Assembly (NCBI GenBank): GCA_023525715.1
Contig: CM042010.1
Location: 65,352,966 to 65,416,965, forward strand
Source: Cichorium intybus
Taxonomy: Eukaryota; Streptophyta; Magnoliopsida; Asterales; Asteraceae
Reading direction: 5' to 3'
DNA: 64,000 nucleotides
The position numbers were made by a program, and so were the translations under genes. The number at the start of each line of letters is the position of its first letter. Position 1 is the stretch's first letter. The notes under the pieces are model-generated. The model searched no databases. It saw nothing but the letters and a program-made list of their open reading frames with translations, and was not told the DNA's origin. This document shows positions 1 through 10,006 of this stretch, piece by piece.

Positions 1-668
1 CGTCATAAGGTGTTATGATCTGGGTGACATACCGATTAGTGGTAAAACACTAAAGTCGGCATGGATAAGCAATCCTATTACTTGGAAGCATTGGTGAGCC
101 CGGTTGCTGCCAAAATAAGAGAACCTAAAGGCGAGACTCAATCTATGTGATAATTTGTTTGATGTTACACTTGGCCTAAAAACCAGTGTGAGTAACTGAA
201 TTATCAAAAGAAGACAACATAAATAGAAATGTACATGCATTCTGAGCAAGAATGGTTGAGTGAGGCGATATTCAAAGTCATGAGATTGATTTTGAAAGAA
301 ACGCACTCAACAGAACTTAAATAAATCTGAAGGGATATCATTTGTTGTAACTGCACTTCGTGAGTCATAGCAAGATTGGATGATCTGAACTGCTTTCCTT
401 AAATGGAAAACACAAAGGTTGTGTGTAGACACAACAGAAGGGGTTTAGAATGTGCCGATATATCCAAACAAAAAAGGTACATGGCCCCGAGATTCATCGT
501 ACGGGGACCTCGCAAGAAAGGACATTCGAATTCTCAAAAATGTGCCAAATGTTTTGGATTTTGTGAATAGCCTGAAAGAATCCTATGATTGTGTCTAAAG
601 GTTTGGATTTTGGAATCTCAAAATATGCAAAATGGTTTGGATTTTGTGATAGTCTAAAAGAGCCCTAT
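1..668 (+). mobile_element. Element G, non-autonomous copia-type element, left arm (internal, non-coding)
   Basis: This is the middle of an LTR element whose 5' half lies outside the window. It reads on the plus strand and matches, in reverse complement, the internal non-coding part of element E around 4240-4850. At 664-668 it is interrupted by element F and resumes at 16231; joining 668 to 16231 restores the sequence seen uninterrupted in E near 4220-4250. No coding sequence is recognisable. The part at 530-668 contains two diverged copies of a stretch ending in TTTGGATTTTGTGA, a local tandem duplication also present in E and C. Confidence 0.85.
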
Positions 669-1592
669 TGTAACACCTGGTTCCTCAATTTTAGGATATA
701 CCAATTTCTTAATTCAACATTCTATCATTAAAGGTATGATCCCAAAAAGAGTAACAAGTATACACAAGATTGTCATCAAAAGCTTAGTTCAAGTCCTAAA
801 TTATTACATCAACTATTTACAACTGTTTAACAAAACCGGGTTTACTTCATGTTTCAAAGCAACAAAAGTAAGTTTAAGTCAATGTCTAAGTCCAAGTGTA
901 GCTATCCATCCATGCTCCTCTTCCCGCGGTCACCACTACCAGAACCTAACACAAATCACAATAACAAACAATTTATGAGCTTTGAAAGCTCAGTGAGTAA
1001 TTTAAGGTTAGTTAAATTACATCATTCATCATCTCATTTGATTTTATCTCAATGGACTGTCTCAGTCCATAGTGTGTCTCACACACCATTTCTCTTTCTT
1101 CCATATACTCAAAATTTAGTTATATTCAACCAAATTAGATATAGCTTACTTCTTATTTGAAAATAACATCATTATAAAACATAATCATCTAATAATTAAC
1201 TACTCACCTGAAGTTGAGTCGATATGTGGAACTCCCGAACCTCGTGTGTGTTCCTGTCTAGCCTTAGCTGTAACACAATGACTCAAACTCAATACTCAAT
1301 TTCAAGAAAATCTCAATCATACTCAATATTAATATCAATCAAGGAATTGGAATCATAAGAGAGGGTTACAATCAAAAGATAGCAATACTATCCTAATTGT
1401 AACTTCCAATTTCACAAATTTAACTCATATAACCCTAGGATCATAATACAAGCACTTTGTAAGCTTGAGTTTCGAATTAGAAATCTATTACACACACTAA
1501 TCCAAGTAACTCACTCTAATTCATGCTAGATGCATGTGGTTTATCAAAACCACAAGGAACCATCTCAATTCCAAAGATTCAACCGTCAAAAC
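669..1592 (-). repeat. Element F 3' LTR, distal part
   Basis: First 924 bp (plus coordinates) of F's 3' LTR, ending at the AAAAC target site (1588-1592) used by element E. It matches 14727-15650 of the 5' LTR with scattered substitutions. One difference is a block: here 980-1000 keeps the version also seen in element D, whereas the 5' LTR has a replaced segment at 15038-15062. Confidence 0.95.
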
Positions 1593-1866
1593 TGAAAGGT
1601 TTTCCGCAACCATGAACTAAATAACCTAAGTTCACATGCAACCTAGAAAAGATCTATGTTTTCTTACTTTGAACATGTAACTAATTCCTAAAGGCTAAAC
1701 AAAATTAACTAAAAGAATAAATCAGAAAAACTAACCTTTAGTTTTAATCTTGAAGCTGAGCAGCACAAGTGTCCTGCCTCAAATGAGATCACACCCAGGG
1801 AGCCAGAGGAAGTGACCGAAAATTCCAGAGAGAAATATAGAATGAGCAACTGATAATGAGGTCTAG

Positions 1867-1888
1867 GGTTCCCTATTTATAGGGAACC
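1867..1888 (-). promoter_or_regulatory. Putative TATA box inside a perfect palindrome (E 3' LTR)
   Basis: GGTTCCCTA and TAGGGAACC form a 9-bp inverted repeat around TTTA. On the minus strand this reads through TATAAATA, the likely LTR promoter. The second copy is at 8588-8609. Related elements have the TATA (A 49342-49350, B 63401-63408) without the full palindrome. Confidence 0.6.
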
Positions 1889-1937
1889 AAGTGGCAAAGC
1901 TAGAAACCCTAGCCGCAGCCCATTTTCTGGATTATCT

Positions 1938-2077
1938 GTACGCTTGCCGCGACCAGATCGTTTGCGCGCCGCGCGCCGCAATTCAACTATTGAATTCGTA
2001 CGAATATGTACGCGCGTCGCGGCCTTTACATTGGCGCGCCGCGCGCCGCAATTCAACTATTGAATTTGTACGACTTT
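1938..2077 (-). repeat. 70-bp GC-rich tandem repeat upstream of the TATA box (E 3' LTR)
   Basis: Two units begin at 1938 and 2008, exactly 70 bp apart. Each holds a GTACGC...CGCG block, a GCGCGCCGCGCGCCGC block (1964, 2034) and the palindrome ATTCAACTATTGAAT. The copy in the 5' LTR is at 8659-8798. The block is strikingly GC-rich in an AT-rich LTR and lies about 50-190 bp upstream of the putative TATA. Confidence 0.85.
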
Positions 2078-2368
2078 AATCCCTGACCTCCTGATTAGTC
2101 TAATTAATGCCACAGAAATTAATCCAATTAATTTCTGATCAATTATTAATCAATTAATATATTTTCTAATTAATATATTATCACTTTAATATATTAACAA
2201 ACCATATCTTTTATATCTATTGATTTATTAATCCCATAATAAACCAACCTTTCTCTCTACCAAACTTTCTACCAAACCTCCAGCTATGAGGGCAACCCAA
2301 ATGGACTTTGCTTCTATTAATTAGGTAAATATAAATTATTAGTCATGGCTTAGACACCTAATCCAACA

Positions 2369-3120
2369 GTCTCCCACTTGGATAAGTCTATGACTATAAT
2401 TACCAATTTAACATTTGATTAATCAGCAACCTGCAGCTTCCTAGAAACTGCTGCCGAACTCTGACCTAGTCAGTTCTGTCCATAGAAAAGTGATCAAATG
2501 ATCCTCCGTCCAACAAGATATTTTCAGACATGAGACATGGATTGAGATCAATCTCTGTCTGACACTGTTTCCCGATTTCCGATTTTGCTTATGACTTTTA
2601 GACTTCTAATTGAACGAATCAATTTAGTCCTGGCTGGCCAGCGCTTCAGTCAACTTCAAAATCATCGAGTGGCCAACAGATATCTGTTTCCCGTCTGGGT
2701 CAAGGGACGAATAAGCTTCGACTAATATGTTATATCTTTTACCAGACAAATCACTCACAACAGCACGTTTTATAACACTGAGTTACCGATGCGTTTTCGT
2801 ACTATCAATGAACAACCGCCTTGCAAAATATAACTCATATCTCTCCACTTTAAGACCATATGATATTATCGTCTCAACATTGCTCGTGATATAATCCATG
2901 AAGCAATCCATTGAGCGCGGGTTTATCCAATAATCAAATCTCCATTTCCAAGTACTCATGAACGTTGCAGCAATCTTATTGCTATGTCTAACTCCTTAGA
3001 CAATCTACAAACCAATTCATGACAGTCTTCCTTCATACTTACTCCCTAAGAGTATGAATGACTGTGGATATTTGAATAATCCAATTATTCAGGAAGTAAA
3101 CATGCAAAAGTGAAACATAA
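2369..3120 (-). other. Element E polypurine tract and 3' untranslated region
   Basis: The sequence next to the LTR reads CCAAGTGGGAGAC on the minus strand (2369-2381), a typical PPT. The following 740 bp or so align with 21299-22040 in B, 23231-23980 in C, 17220-17974 in G and the region 55120-55850 in A. Homology to B ends about 105 bp before B's pol stop codon, which marks the junction between the shared 3' end and the element-specific core. Confidence 0.8.
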
Positions 3121-3467
3121 AATCTGACTGGCAGCTACACCTGCTAATTACCAAGTCTCCACGAGGTAATCACCAAGTCGGATTTATCATAACTATTATC
3201 GGTTTCTTATTCTCTTTTAAACTTTCAATTCAAGCTTTTTATATCTATGTCTATGACCTTTTCATTTTTTTTCTATGTATCCAAGTGTCTAACACTTATA
3301 CACTTTATTGCAGATGATCCTATCGGATACTCTTCCGATGATATCTCAATTTTGTCATTTTGTCATTCTCTCTCACAACTCCATTCCGGTGATGTGTACC
3401 GTGACTGCCCATGGTTCTCAGGTCTTTAGTCTATATGACTACACCCTAAGACAATTTCGAGGTGTCA

Positions 3468-3499
3468 TGATGTGCCGGTGAACCACACGCGCTCCATCA
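3468..3499 (-). other. Conserved hairpin motif, stem TGATG/CATCA (E, internal)
   Basis: Inverted TGATG...CATCA encloses the conserved core TGCCGGTGAACC...CGCTC. The same stem sequence is found in C (24338-24369) and G (16921-16952). Confidence 0.6.
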
Positions 3500-4457
3500 G
3501 AAACCAACGAAATTCTTTAACCATGAAGCCCACTGCACCACGTTCTGGTGTAAATAATTACCGATTTGAAAACCCTTTCAAATCAATCACCCTAATCATT
3601 TCCTGTCTGTTCAAAAAATCCATTCAGTATTCTCAGCCAGGCAATATCCTGAATCCAACTTACAATGCTCTAAGCATTAAGTCATCAGGATATGTTCATA
3701 ACACTTCTGATTTGTCCAAGAGGCTCGAGGAACCTTTTGTAATCTCATTCCAAGCCCTTTCGGAATCCTAAGATTACCAATAATCCTTGTGTCATGATTT
3801 CCGGAAACCATTTCCTTTCAGGGACTCTTTCTTATGCATCTTGAATCCCATCAAGATCATATTCTCAACGGCTAAGTCAATACTGTCAGTCTCATCTATC
3901 TGATAGATGTCTATGAACTACGTGAGCATGCTGCACCTTCTTTGTTTCTTTCATGCCAATTCATTACACTTTGCAATGTCAGGAAACTCTATTCCTGGGG
4001 TTATGCATCTTGAATCTCATCAAGATCATATTGGCAGAATTCTGATCTATCTAATAGATGTTCACAACCACCTGAATATGTTGTATCTCTTAAGGTCTTT
4101 CATAGCGAACCGTTTCTTAACACCAAGTCATTACACTTTGTAATGATAAGAGATGTTTCCTAGAACCAGTATGTAACCCACATACAATGATAGCAGATAA
4201 CAACGATACTCCCACTGGCTTTGACACCATTATACGACTCTTTCGGACTATTCACAAAATCCAGAACTTATGGCACATTTTGCGAAACCGAAATCTAAAC
4301 CATTCCGACATATTAAAGGAAAACTTTCAGGCTATTCACAAAATCCAAACCTTTTGGCCTATTTTGAGAATCCGAATATCCTTTCTTGCGAGATGCCCAT
4401 GGGACGAATCCCGGGGCCATGTACCTTTTGTAATGACATGCTCTATGTGAGTTCCTA

Positions 4458-4491
4458 TTAGTGTGCTGGTAAACCACACACGCTCCACTAA
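4458..4491 (-). other. Conserved hairpin motif, stem TTAGTG/CACTAA (E, internal)
   Basis: Inverted TTAGTG...CACTAA encloses TGCTGGTAAACC...ACGCTC. Both arms differ from the TTGGTG/CACCAA and TTGATG/CATCAA copies in a pairing-preserving way. Confidence 0.6.
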
Positions 4492-6052
4492 CGACTCACA
4501 CTATGCCACGCAGAATCCTCTCGGATTACATCTTCTATTGAGAGTGCTTCTCTCATAATCAATTGCTTGACTCCAAGTGATGACTCATTCAACCAGATGT
4601 TCTGTAAGTACATTTCTATGTTCCCTTCTTTGATGATTCAATTACTCCCACTGGTTCCTAGACAAGTTGTAAAGATCAATCAAACTGTCACATAGACTGT
4701 GTCTCGCGGTAAGGTTCTCTTATTTGGCAGCAACTGGGCTCACCAATGCTTCCAGCAGTCGGATTACTTATCCGTACCATCTTTAGTGTTTTACCACTAC
4801 CCGGTATATCACCCAAATCATAACTCCTTATGACAATGACAGTAACTACTGGTCAAGCGAAGAGAGGGTATGTCAGGTTTAACAGGAATCTAATTCCTGG
4901 TCAAGTCCCAGTGGTGACTAAAGGTTCTTTCACTTGGCTAATCCCTGAACTCATTCAGAATTATTCCTACTCCCATTGTTTCTTTAGAACTTGAGTTCTT
5001 TCTAAAAGTACTCTTCTTTCAAAGGATAACCGGAGTGGACAATGAAACGACATTGCTGATCAGTTTCAGGCTTGTCAAGAGATTCGGACGAATGCTACAT
5101 GACCCTGGACTTTCTATGTACTAGTGGGATGATCCCAGCTTTACATTTCAGACAGTGTCAACATAACCTACTTAGTCTAAGATGTGGTCGGAATTGGCTT
5201 CTGCGGTCTGACTGGTTGAATATTCAATTCATTGAAATATTAGTCGGAAATGTATCCAGTGTATCTTATACACCGAGGATCAAAACTATTTCGATCAATG
5301 CTCCATCATCTTCCCTAAGACACATTATAACCATTAGTGTTCTTGGAAGAGGATGAACTGTGAAACATTTTCTCAGTCTATGTTGTTACTCAGGTTCTGT
5401 TGATCTTATACTTCCTTTGAAATCCTTGAACACTTCAAGGTTCCAATCAATCGCTTATTCCGATAAACGAAGCCATATTTGTCAAACCATTTGGCAAATA
5501 TCATGAAGCATAACTAATCGTGTTCTGTTCGAAGATTCGAGCAATACACAGTAACTTATGTGTCTGTTGCTCAAAATCTTAATACCTTTACAGTTCCATG
5601 TAAATTTATGACTTTGTTAATATTGTTCAAGACATGCAATCATCACCTGACTCCAAGTCAACTGATTCCAAAATCCTATCCATTGGATCTTTGGGCGATT
5701 CCTTTCTTGCTACAATTAATTTTATTAAGCACTCAATTCATCATGTGACTCTAAGTCAAATGATTCCAAAGTCCTGTCCAACTGGACCTTTGGTTGAAGT
5801 GATTCTCATAAAATTCACTTTAACAATCATAAGGAACACAATTTATAAATCCAATCCCATTGGATGTATCAACATTCAAGTTATTACCATTTACATTATC
5901 AACACATTCACACAACATTTCGAGGACAATTAAAACAATCAAAAGAAAATCAACATTTTATTAAAACACAAAAATCCTCGAACAATGTACTATATGAAAA
6001 CAATGTCGTATGTATCTATAAACTAATAACAAGAACAAATATCTAGCTTAAC

Positions 6053-6957
6053 TCAAAACCGCACGAGCTCCAGATCCAATCCGAATATGCTCATGTGCGA
6101 CACCATCCTGCATCCTCCAGAGTTCGTGCATACAGACCAAATGTGTGAAACACATCCTGTATCAAGGAAATGAGGATCAGGTGTTCTGAATTCTATGATA
6201 TTTATGAGTTTACCAAATGGTTTGGCTTTGGAGCATTTTTTCAACCTTTCTGTGACTGTGTCCCACCTTGTGGATTCCCAGTTTGAAACATCGAACAATC
6301 GGTCCAGACGATCTGGATCATTTCTTGATGCACCTTAGTACTGGACTTAATCCTGAAACAGCTGAATCAATAGAACTATGCTTCTCCATGAACGACTCAT
6401 TTAGAGTCAACATTGAATGCATTTCCATGATTGTCTTATCCGGTTACCCTTCCTGTTCATCTGGATGAACGGATCAGCGAGTCGAGCTAATGCTTAACTC
6501 CTGGTCACAAGGGGAAACCAGTTTTATACTGTTCGCCTAAGTATCCCTCAAACTTGGGAACATGCAAACTGTTGCTGCTTCATTCTAGCTTGCAACTTCA
6601 AGCTCTTTGAAGATCCTAGTTCGTTCTCCTTTTTCAACCAGTTCTCGGAACCTTTCCTCAACTAGCTGTGCTAACTTATCTGACCCCAGGAATTCTAAAT
6701 CCCTGCGGAACTCGGGGTTAATGATCAATAGCATAAGGCAACGAACTTCCTTGGACTCAATAGTCAATGAGTCATGCTCATCACAAGCTGCTGTGTGATG
6801 CCATATATGGGAGCGGACACTCAGTCGGATATGGTTTGCCAGCAAAACTAAGAACTATTCTCTAATTGCAAAACCATATCACATAGTTCAGGCCAGTCAG
6901 CCTTACCATACTAAACAGGTGCTTTCTGAAGCTCTCAGAAATGGGAGAAGGAGGAGA
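6053..6957 (-). pseudogene. gag: Decayed gag-like gene with protease trace (element E)
   Basis: Read on the minus strand, this aligns piecewise with C's better preserved gag (35176-35727). A central open stretch at 6585-6845 contains the shared pattern MLLIINPEFRRDLEFLG and LVEERFRELVE (MLLTIDPEFRKDFESLG and LVGEKFQKPVE in C). The first 100 bp or so after the expected start near 6957 have stops and frameshifts. Further on, 6053-6298 encodes SNWEST...TVTERL, also in C, then FLDTGCVSHIW, which resembles the aspartic-protease motif DTG of copia elements (element A has LDTGCGFHI). The gag is clearly not the one carried by A and B, although both look like the copia gag fold. It is non-functional in this copy. 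Confidence 0.7.
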
Positions 6958-7305
6958 ATGACACTTTCTTCAGATATATATAAAATTTGAATTTATTCTT
7001 TTAATTCATCCTTTTAAATAATTACCTAATATACATTATTTAACAAGGCTAGGATCCAAAATACCCCAACTATGTTGTGAAGAGGGATGCCGTAGTCACA
7101 ACACAGTGGTCATTAAGGTAGATAACTTTTATCAATTTCAGTCTTATGAAATTCCTAGATCTGTGAGATTCATTGAACTGTTCAATGGCATGTTTAATCT
7201 CGGATATGCCCCACCGTTTGTGACTGGGATGCCGAGGATCACAAACCAGGTGTGAATAACCATGCAAATTAGCTTGGTACTCTCGGGGTCCATTATCATC
7301 TCAAA

Positions 7306-7420
7306 TTGATGTGCCGGTTAACCACACACGCTCCATTAATAATGATAACACCTGAGAAACCCATTGCCACTCTTTATGAACCCCCATTGGTGTGCCGGTA
7401 ACCCACACACGCTCCACCAA
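7306..7420 (-). other. Two conserved leader hairpins (element E)
   Basis: The first (7306-7339) has stem TTGATG/CATTAA (one G-U pair in RNA), the second (7387-7420) TTGGTG/CACCAA. Both enclose TGCCGGT...CACACACGCTC. The matching pair in A is at 50522-50555 and 50603-50636. Confidence 0.65.
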
Positions 7421-8300
7421 CGTTTCATAAAGTGCAATGTGCAATTTCATGGGTTAGCATCAAATTCACATTTTTTCTAAAGTAACTAGATTGGGAATTC
7501 TTGTACGGGTTCTAGTACTTTGATCATTATACTTTTAATGATTAAGCGGTCCTATCAAAACTGTTCGGCTAACGACCCTCCACTGATCAGGCGAGCGGTG
7601 GGTGAGAGTGAACACCCATTAGACCGCCATTTTATAGGCAGTCTCCTTATACCCACTTTATAGACCAGCTTCGTGAATGAGGCCTACTATTGAATTGACT
7701 GACCAATTTTATCTTATACATATAGTATTAACTTTTAATAACATATATAAGATATATTTTAAAACCCTTTAAAATATTCCAGGTTTATCCTTTAATTTTA
7801 CCAATTTAACTATTAAATTTAAAATTAAATTAAACCTTTAAAATTCGATTTAATTATCCTTTAATTAAAAATTAATTAAAATAATTAAATCTTAATATTT
7901 TAAACATTTAAAATATTTTTCCGGATTTATCTTTAATTTTCGCAAATTCTAAAAATTAAATTAAATCATTGAATTATCTTTTAATTAAACAATTAATTAA
8001 ATTAATTCAAATGTGGATAGGTTTCACAAATTAATCAAATTAATTTAAACCTATCTCAAACCCCTAATTATCGAATTCAACCAAACTGGGTTTAAGGTTA
8101 TCCATTTAATTAACCAATTAAAGTTACCAAAAATAGAAAACCTCCTAAAACCCTAACCAGGAAAATCGAAAAAGAAGGGGGGAGGGGCTAGGGTTTCAAA
8201 AAACCTAAACCCAAAATCGAAATCAGGCCCAAAAGATTTATAAACAATAAACCCTAATTAGGAAAACTATTACAGCCATTCAATAAGAAAACAACCAAAC

Positions 8301-8312
8301 GCTCTGATACCA
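8301..8312 (-). other. Primer-binding site (element E), initiator tRNA-Met
   Basis: The minus strand reads TGGTATCAGAGC two bases downstream of the LTR end, complementary to the 3' end of plant initiator tRNA-Met. Confidence 0.92.
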
Positions 8313-8313
8313 C

Positions 8314-9089
8314 TGAAAGGTTTTCCGCAACCATGAACTAAATAACCTAAGTTCACATGCAACCTAGAAAAGATCTATGTTTTCTTACTTTGAACATGTA
8401 ACTAATTCCTAAAGGCTAAACAAAATTAACTAAAAGAATAAATCAGAAAAACTAACCTTTAGTTTTAATCTTGAAGCTGAGCAGCACAAGTGTCCTGCCT
8501 CAAATGAGAGCACACCCAGGGAGCCAGAGGAAGGGACCGAAAATTCCAGAGAGAAATATAGAATGAGCAACTGATAATGAGGTCTAGGGTTCCCTATTTA
8601 TAGGGAACCAAGTGGCAAAGCTAGAAACCCTAGCCGCAGCCCATTTTCCGGATTATCTGTACGCGCGCCGCGGCCAGATCGTTTGCGCGCCGCGCGCCGC
8701 AATTCAACTATTGAATTCGTACGAATATGTACGCGCGTCGCGGCCTTTACATTGGCACGCCGCGCGCCGCAATTCAACTATTGAATTTGTACGACTTTAA
8801 TCCCTGACCTCCTGATTAATCTAATTAATGCCACAGAAATTAATCCAATTAATTTCTGATCAATTATTAATAAATTAATATAGTTTCTAATTAATATATT
8901 ATCACTTTAATATATTAACAAACCATATCTTTTATATCTATTGATTTATTAATCCCATAATAAACCAACCTTTCTCTCTACCAAACTTTCTACCAAACCT
9001 CCAGCTATGAGGGCAACCCAAATGGACTTTGCTTCTATTAATTAGGTAAATATAAATTATTAGTCATGGCTTAGACACCTAATCCAACA
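8314..9089 (-). repeat. Element E 5' LTR
   Basis: 776 bp, TGTTGG...TTTCA on the minus strand, equal in length to the 3' LTR. It contains the TATA palindrome (8588-8609) and the GC-rich 70-bp repeat (8659-8798), here with fewer apparent C to T changes than the 3' copy. Confidence 0.95.
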
Positions 9090-9094
9090 AAAAC

Positions 9095-9669
9095 AAGATA
9101 AAAATCAAAGAGGTTTACCTTTCAAGCTCAAGGAACTAATCTCTAGCTTCAAATCGTGAATGATGGGCCCTAATCTTAACTTAGATGGGTAGAAATCGAA
9201 TTCTAGGGTTTGGGAGGGTTTTTAGTCGAATTGGGAATGACCCAAATGAAAGAAAACTCGACTTTAAAATAGCCCTGGGTGCACGACACGACCCGTGTAG
9301 GCTCACATGACCCGTGTGAGGCCTACAGCAAGCTAACTTGAAATTTTGCAGACTCACACGACCCGTGTTGATTCACACGACCCGTGTGAGACCCAACCTT
9401 GCCTCGGTAATTTTTGAACAAGAGCTACACGACCCGTGTGAAGTTACACGACCCGTGCAGGTCTGAAAAGGTTACTGCTTTGCTTCTCAAGCCTTTATAC
9501 ACGACCTGTGTGACCTTACACGGCCCGTGTAGCTCTGATTTGACATTTTACAAATCCAAACTTTACTCAATTGTGTTTCTAACAATCTTAACTCATATAA
9601 CAACCTATTTAATCTTAATTACACTAAGATTAACACAAATGTTATATAAATTAATAATACGGTATTACA
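9095..9669 (-). repeat. Element F 3' LTR, proximal part with palindrome array
   Basis: Remaining 575 bp of F's 3' LTR after the element E insertion; 9090-9094 is the duplicated AAAAC. It contains the ACACGACCCGTGT dyad array (about 9291-9536). Some copies are mutated, for example ACATGACCCGTGT, compared with the cleaner array in the 5' LTR. Confidence 0.95.
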
Positions 9670-10006
9670 AATTCTTACCCCCTTCAAAAGATTCCGTCCT
9701 CGGAATCTCTTGAAATAAGTAAGGATATTTCGACCGCATCTCTCCTTCAGCTTCCCAAGTAACATCTGCTCCTTTATGATGTCGCCATTTCACTTTTACT
9801 AATCCCACTTCTTTATTTCGCAATTTCTTAACTTTCTTTTCTAGAATTTGCTCTGGCATCTCTTTATATCTTAATTTCTCATCTAGTTGAACTTCAGCTA
9901 AGGGTACCCAAGTGGATTGGTCATACAATGTTTTTCTAAGGTGTGACACATGAAAAACATTGTGGATACCCTGTAACTCTTCTGGAAGCTTTACCTCTCT
10001 TGCCAA
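9665..10006 (-). pseudogene. pol: Pol C-terminal tail: integrase end and chromodomain-like region (element F)
   Basis: The open stretch encodes LPEELQGIHNVFHVSHLRKTL, the end of the GPF/Y module of gypsy integrases, then a tail with VKVKWRHHKGADVTWEAE, typical of the chromodomain-like C terminus of plant chromoviruses (Tekay/Del type). Compared with D, about 68 bp encoding the GPFRVLERVG segment are deleted near 9995, putting this part out of frame with the upstream integrase. The likely role, known for the family, is recognition of heterochromatin at integration. The stop codon lies inside the LTR. Confidence 0.85.
9670..9685 (-). other. Polypurine tract (element F), overlapping the end of pol
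   Basis: The minus strand reads GAAGGGGGTAAGAATT directly before the 3' LTR. It also encodes the last residues of pol (GGKN), whose stop codon lies in the first bases of the LTR. Element D is arranged the same way (28561-28575). Confidence 0.75.

Larger units (their letters stand above)
1593..2368 (-). repeat. Element E 3' LTR
   Basis: 776 bp, read on the minus strand as TGTTGGATTAGG...CCTTTCA. It differs from the 5' LTR (8314-9089) at roughly ten positions by eye, several of them C/T or G/A changes in the CG-rich block. It contains a TATA box inside a palindrome (1867-1888) and a 70-bp GC-rich tandem repeat just upstream of it. Confidence 0.95.
3121..6052 (-). other. Element E non-coding core
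   Basis: This stretch occupies the place where pol would lie. I find no convincing protein in any frame. It is conserved in C (about 23990-26950) and in part in G. It contains local tandem duplications: two units of about 175 bp at 3780-4140 sharing TTATGCATCTTGAAT, two diverged units at 4245-4400 sharing CTATTCACAAAATCC, and near 5645-5800 repeats sharing CAAATGATTCCAAAGTCC. It also holds two copies of the conserved hairpin (3468-3499 and 4458-4491). It was probably built by repeated slippage, but it is maintained across three elements. Confidence 0.7.
6958..8313 (-). other. Element E leader (5' UTR)
   Basis: About 1.35 kb between PBS and gag, largely homologous to the leaders of A (49634-50988), B (61774-63119) and C (35728-37056). 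Homology to B begins near 7044 at AAGGCTAGGATCC. From PBS to gag it holds telobox-like AAACCCTAA sequences, a very AT-rich TTAATTAA segment (7700-8110), the conserved block around 7561-7690 containing CCACTGATCAGGCGAGCGGT, then two conserved hairpins (7306-7420). There is no protein-coding potential. Confidence 0.75.
1593..9089 (-). mobile_element. Element E, non-autonomous copia-type element carrying only a gag-like gene
   Basis: A 7497-bp element with two 776-bp LTRs (1593-2368, 8314-9089), inserted in F's 3' LTR with TSD AAAAC (1588-1592, 9090-9094). It has a PBS for initiator tRNA-Met and a PPT. Its LTR ends, the leader next to the PBS and about 750 bp next to the PPT match autonomous-type elements A and B, but no integrase, RT or RNase H is recognisable. 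The interior has a decayed gag-like gene with a trace of protease and about 2.9 kb of non-coding sequence. C and G have the same organisation. This corresponds to the TR-GAG or LARD class of non-autonomous elements. Confidence 0.92.

Noticed and set aside
736..1160. Overlapping plus-strand open frames, repeated at 14794-15218
   Set aside because: They lie in the two LTRs of F and carry no protein features.
1891..2079. A 62-codon plus-strand open frame also present at 8612-8800
   Set aside because: It is conserved only because both copies lie in the two LTRs of E; it runs antisense to the element and starts in the TATA region.
8301..8312. Matches to initiator tRNA-Met (also at 14711, 33450, 37044, 46944, 49635 and 63107) as possible tRNA genes
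   Set aside because: Only 12-13 nt of the tRNA 3' end are present, adjacent to LTRs; they are primer-binding sites.
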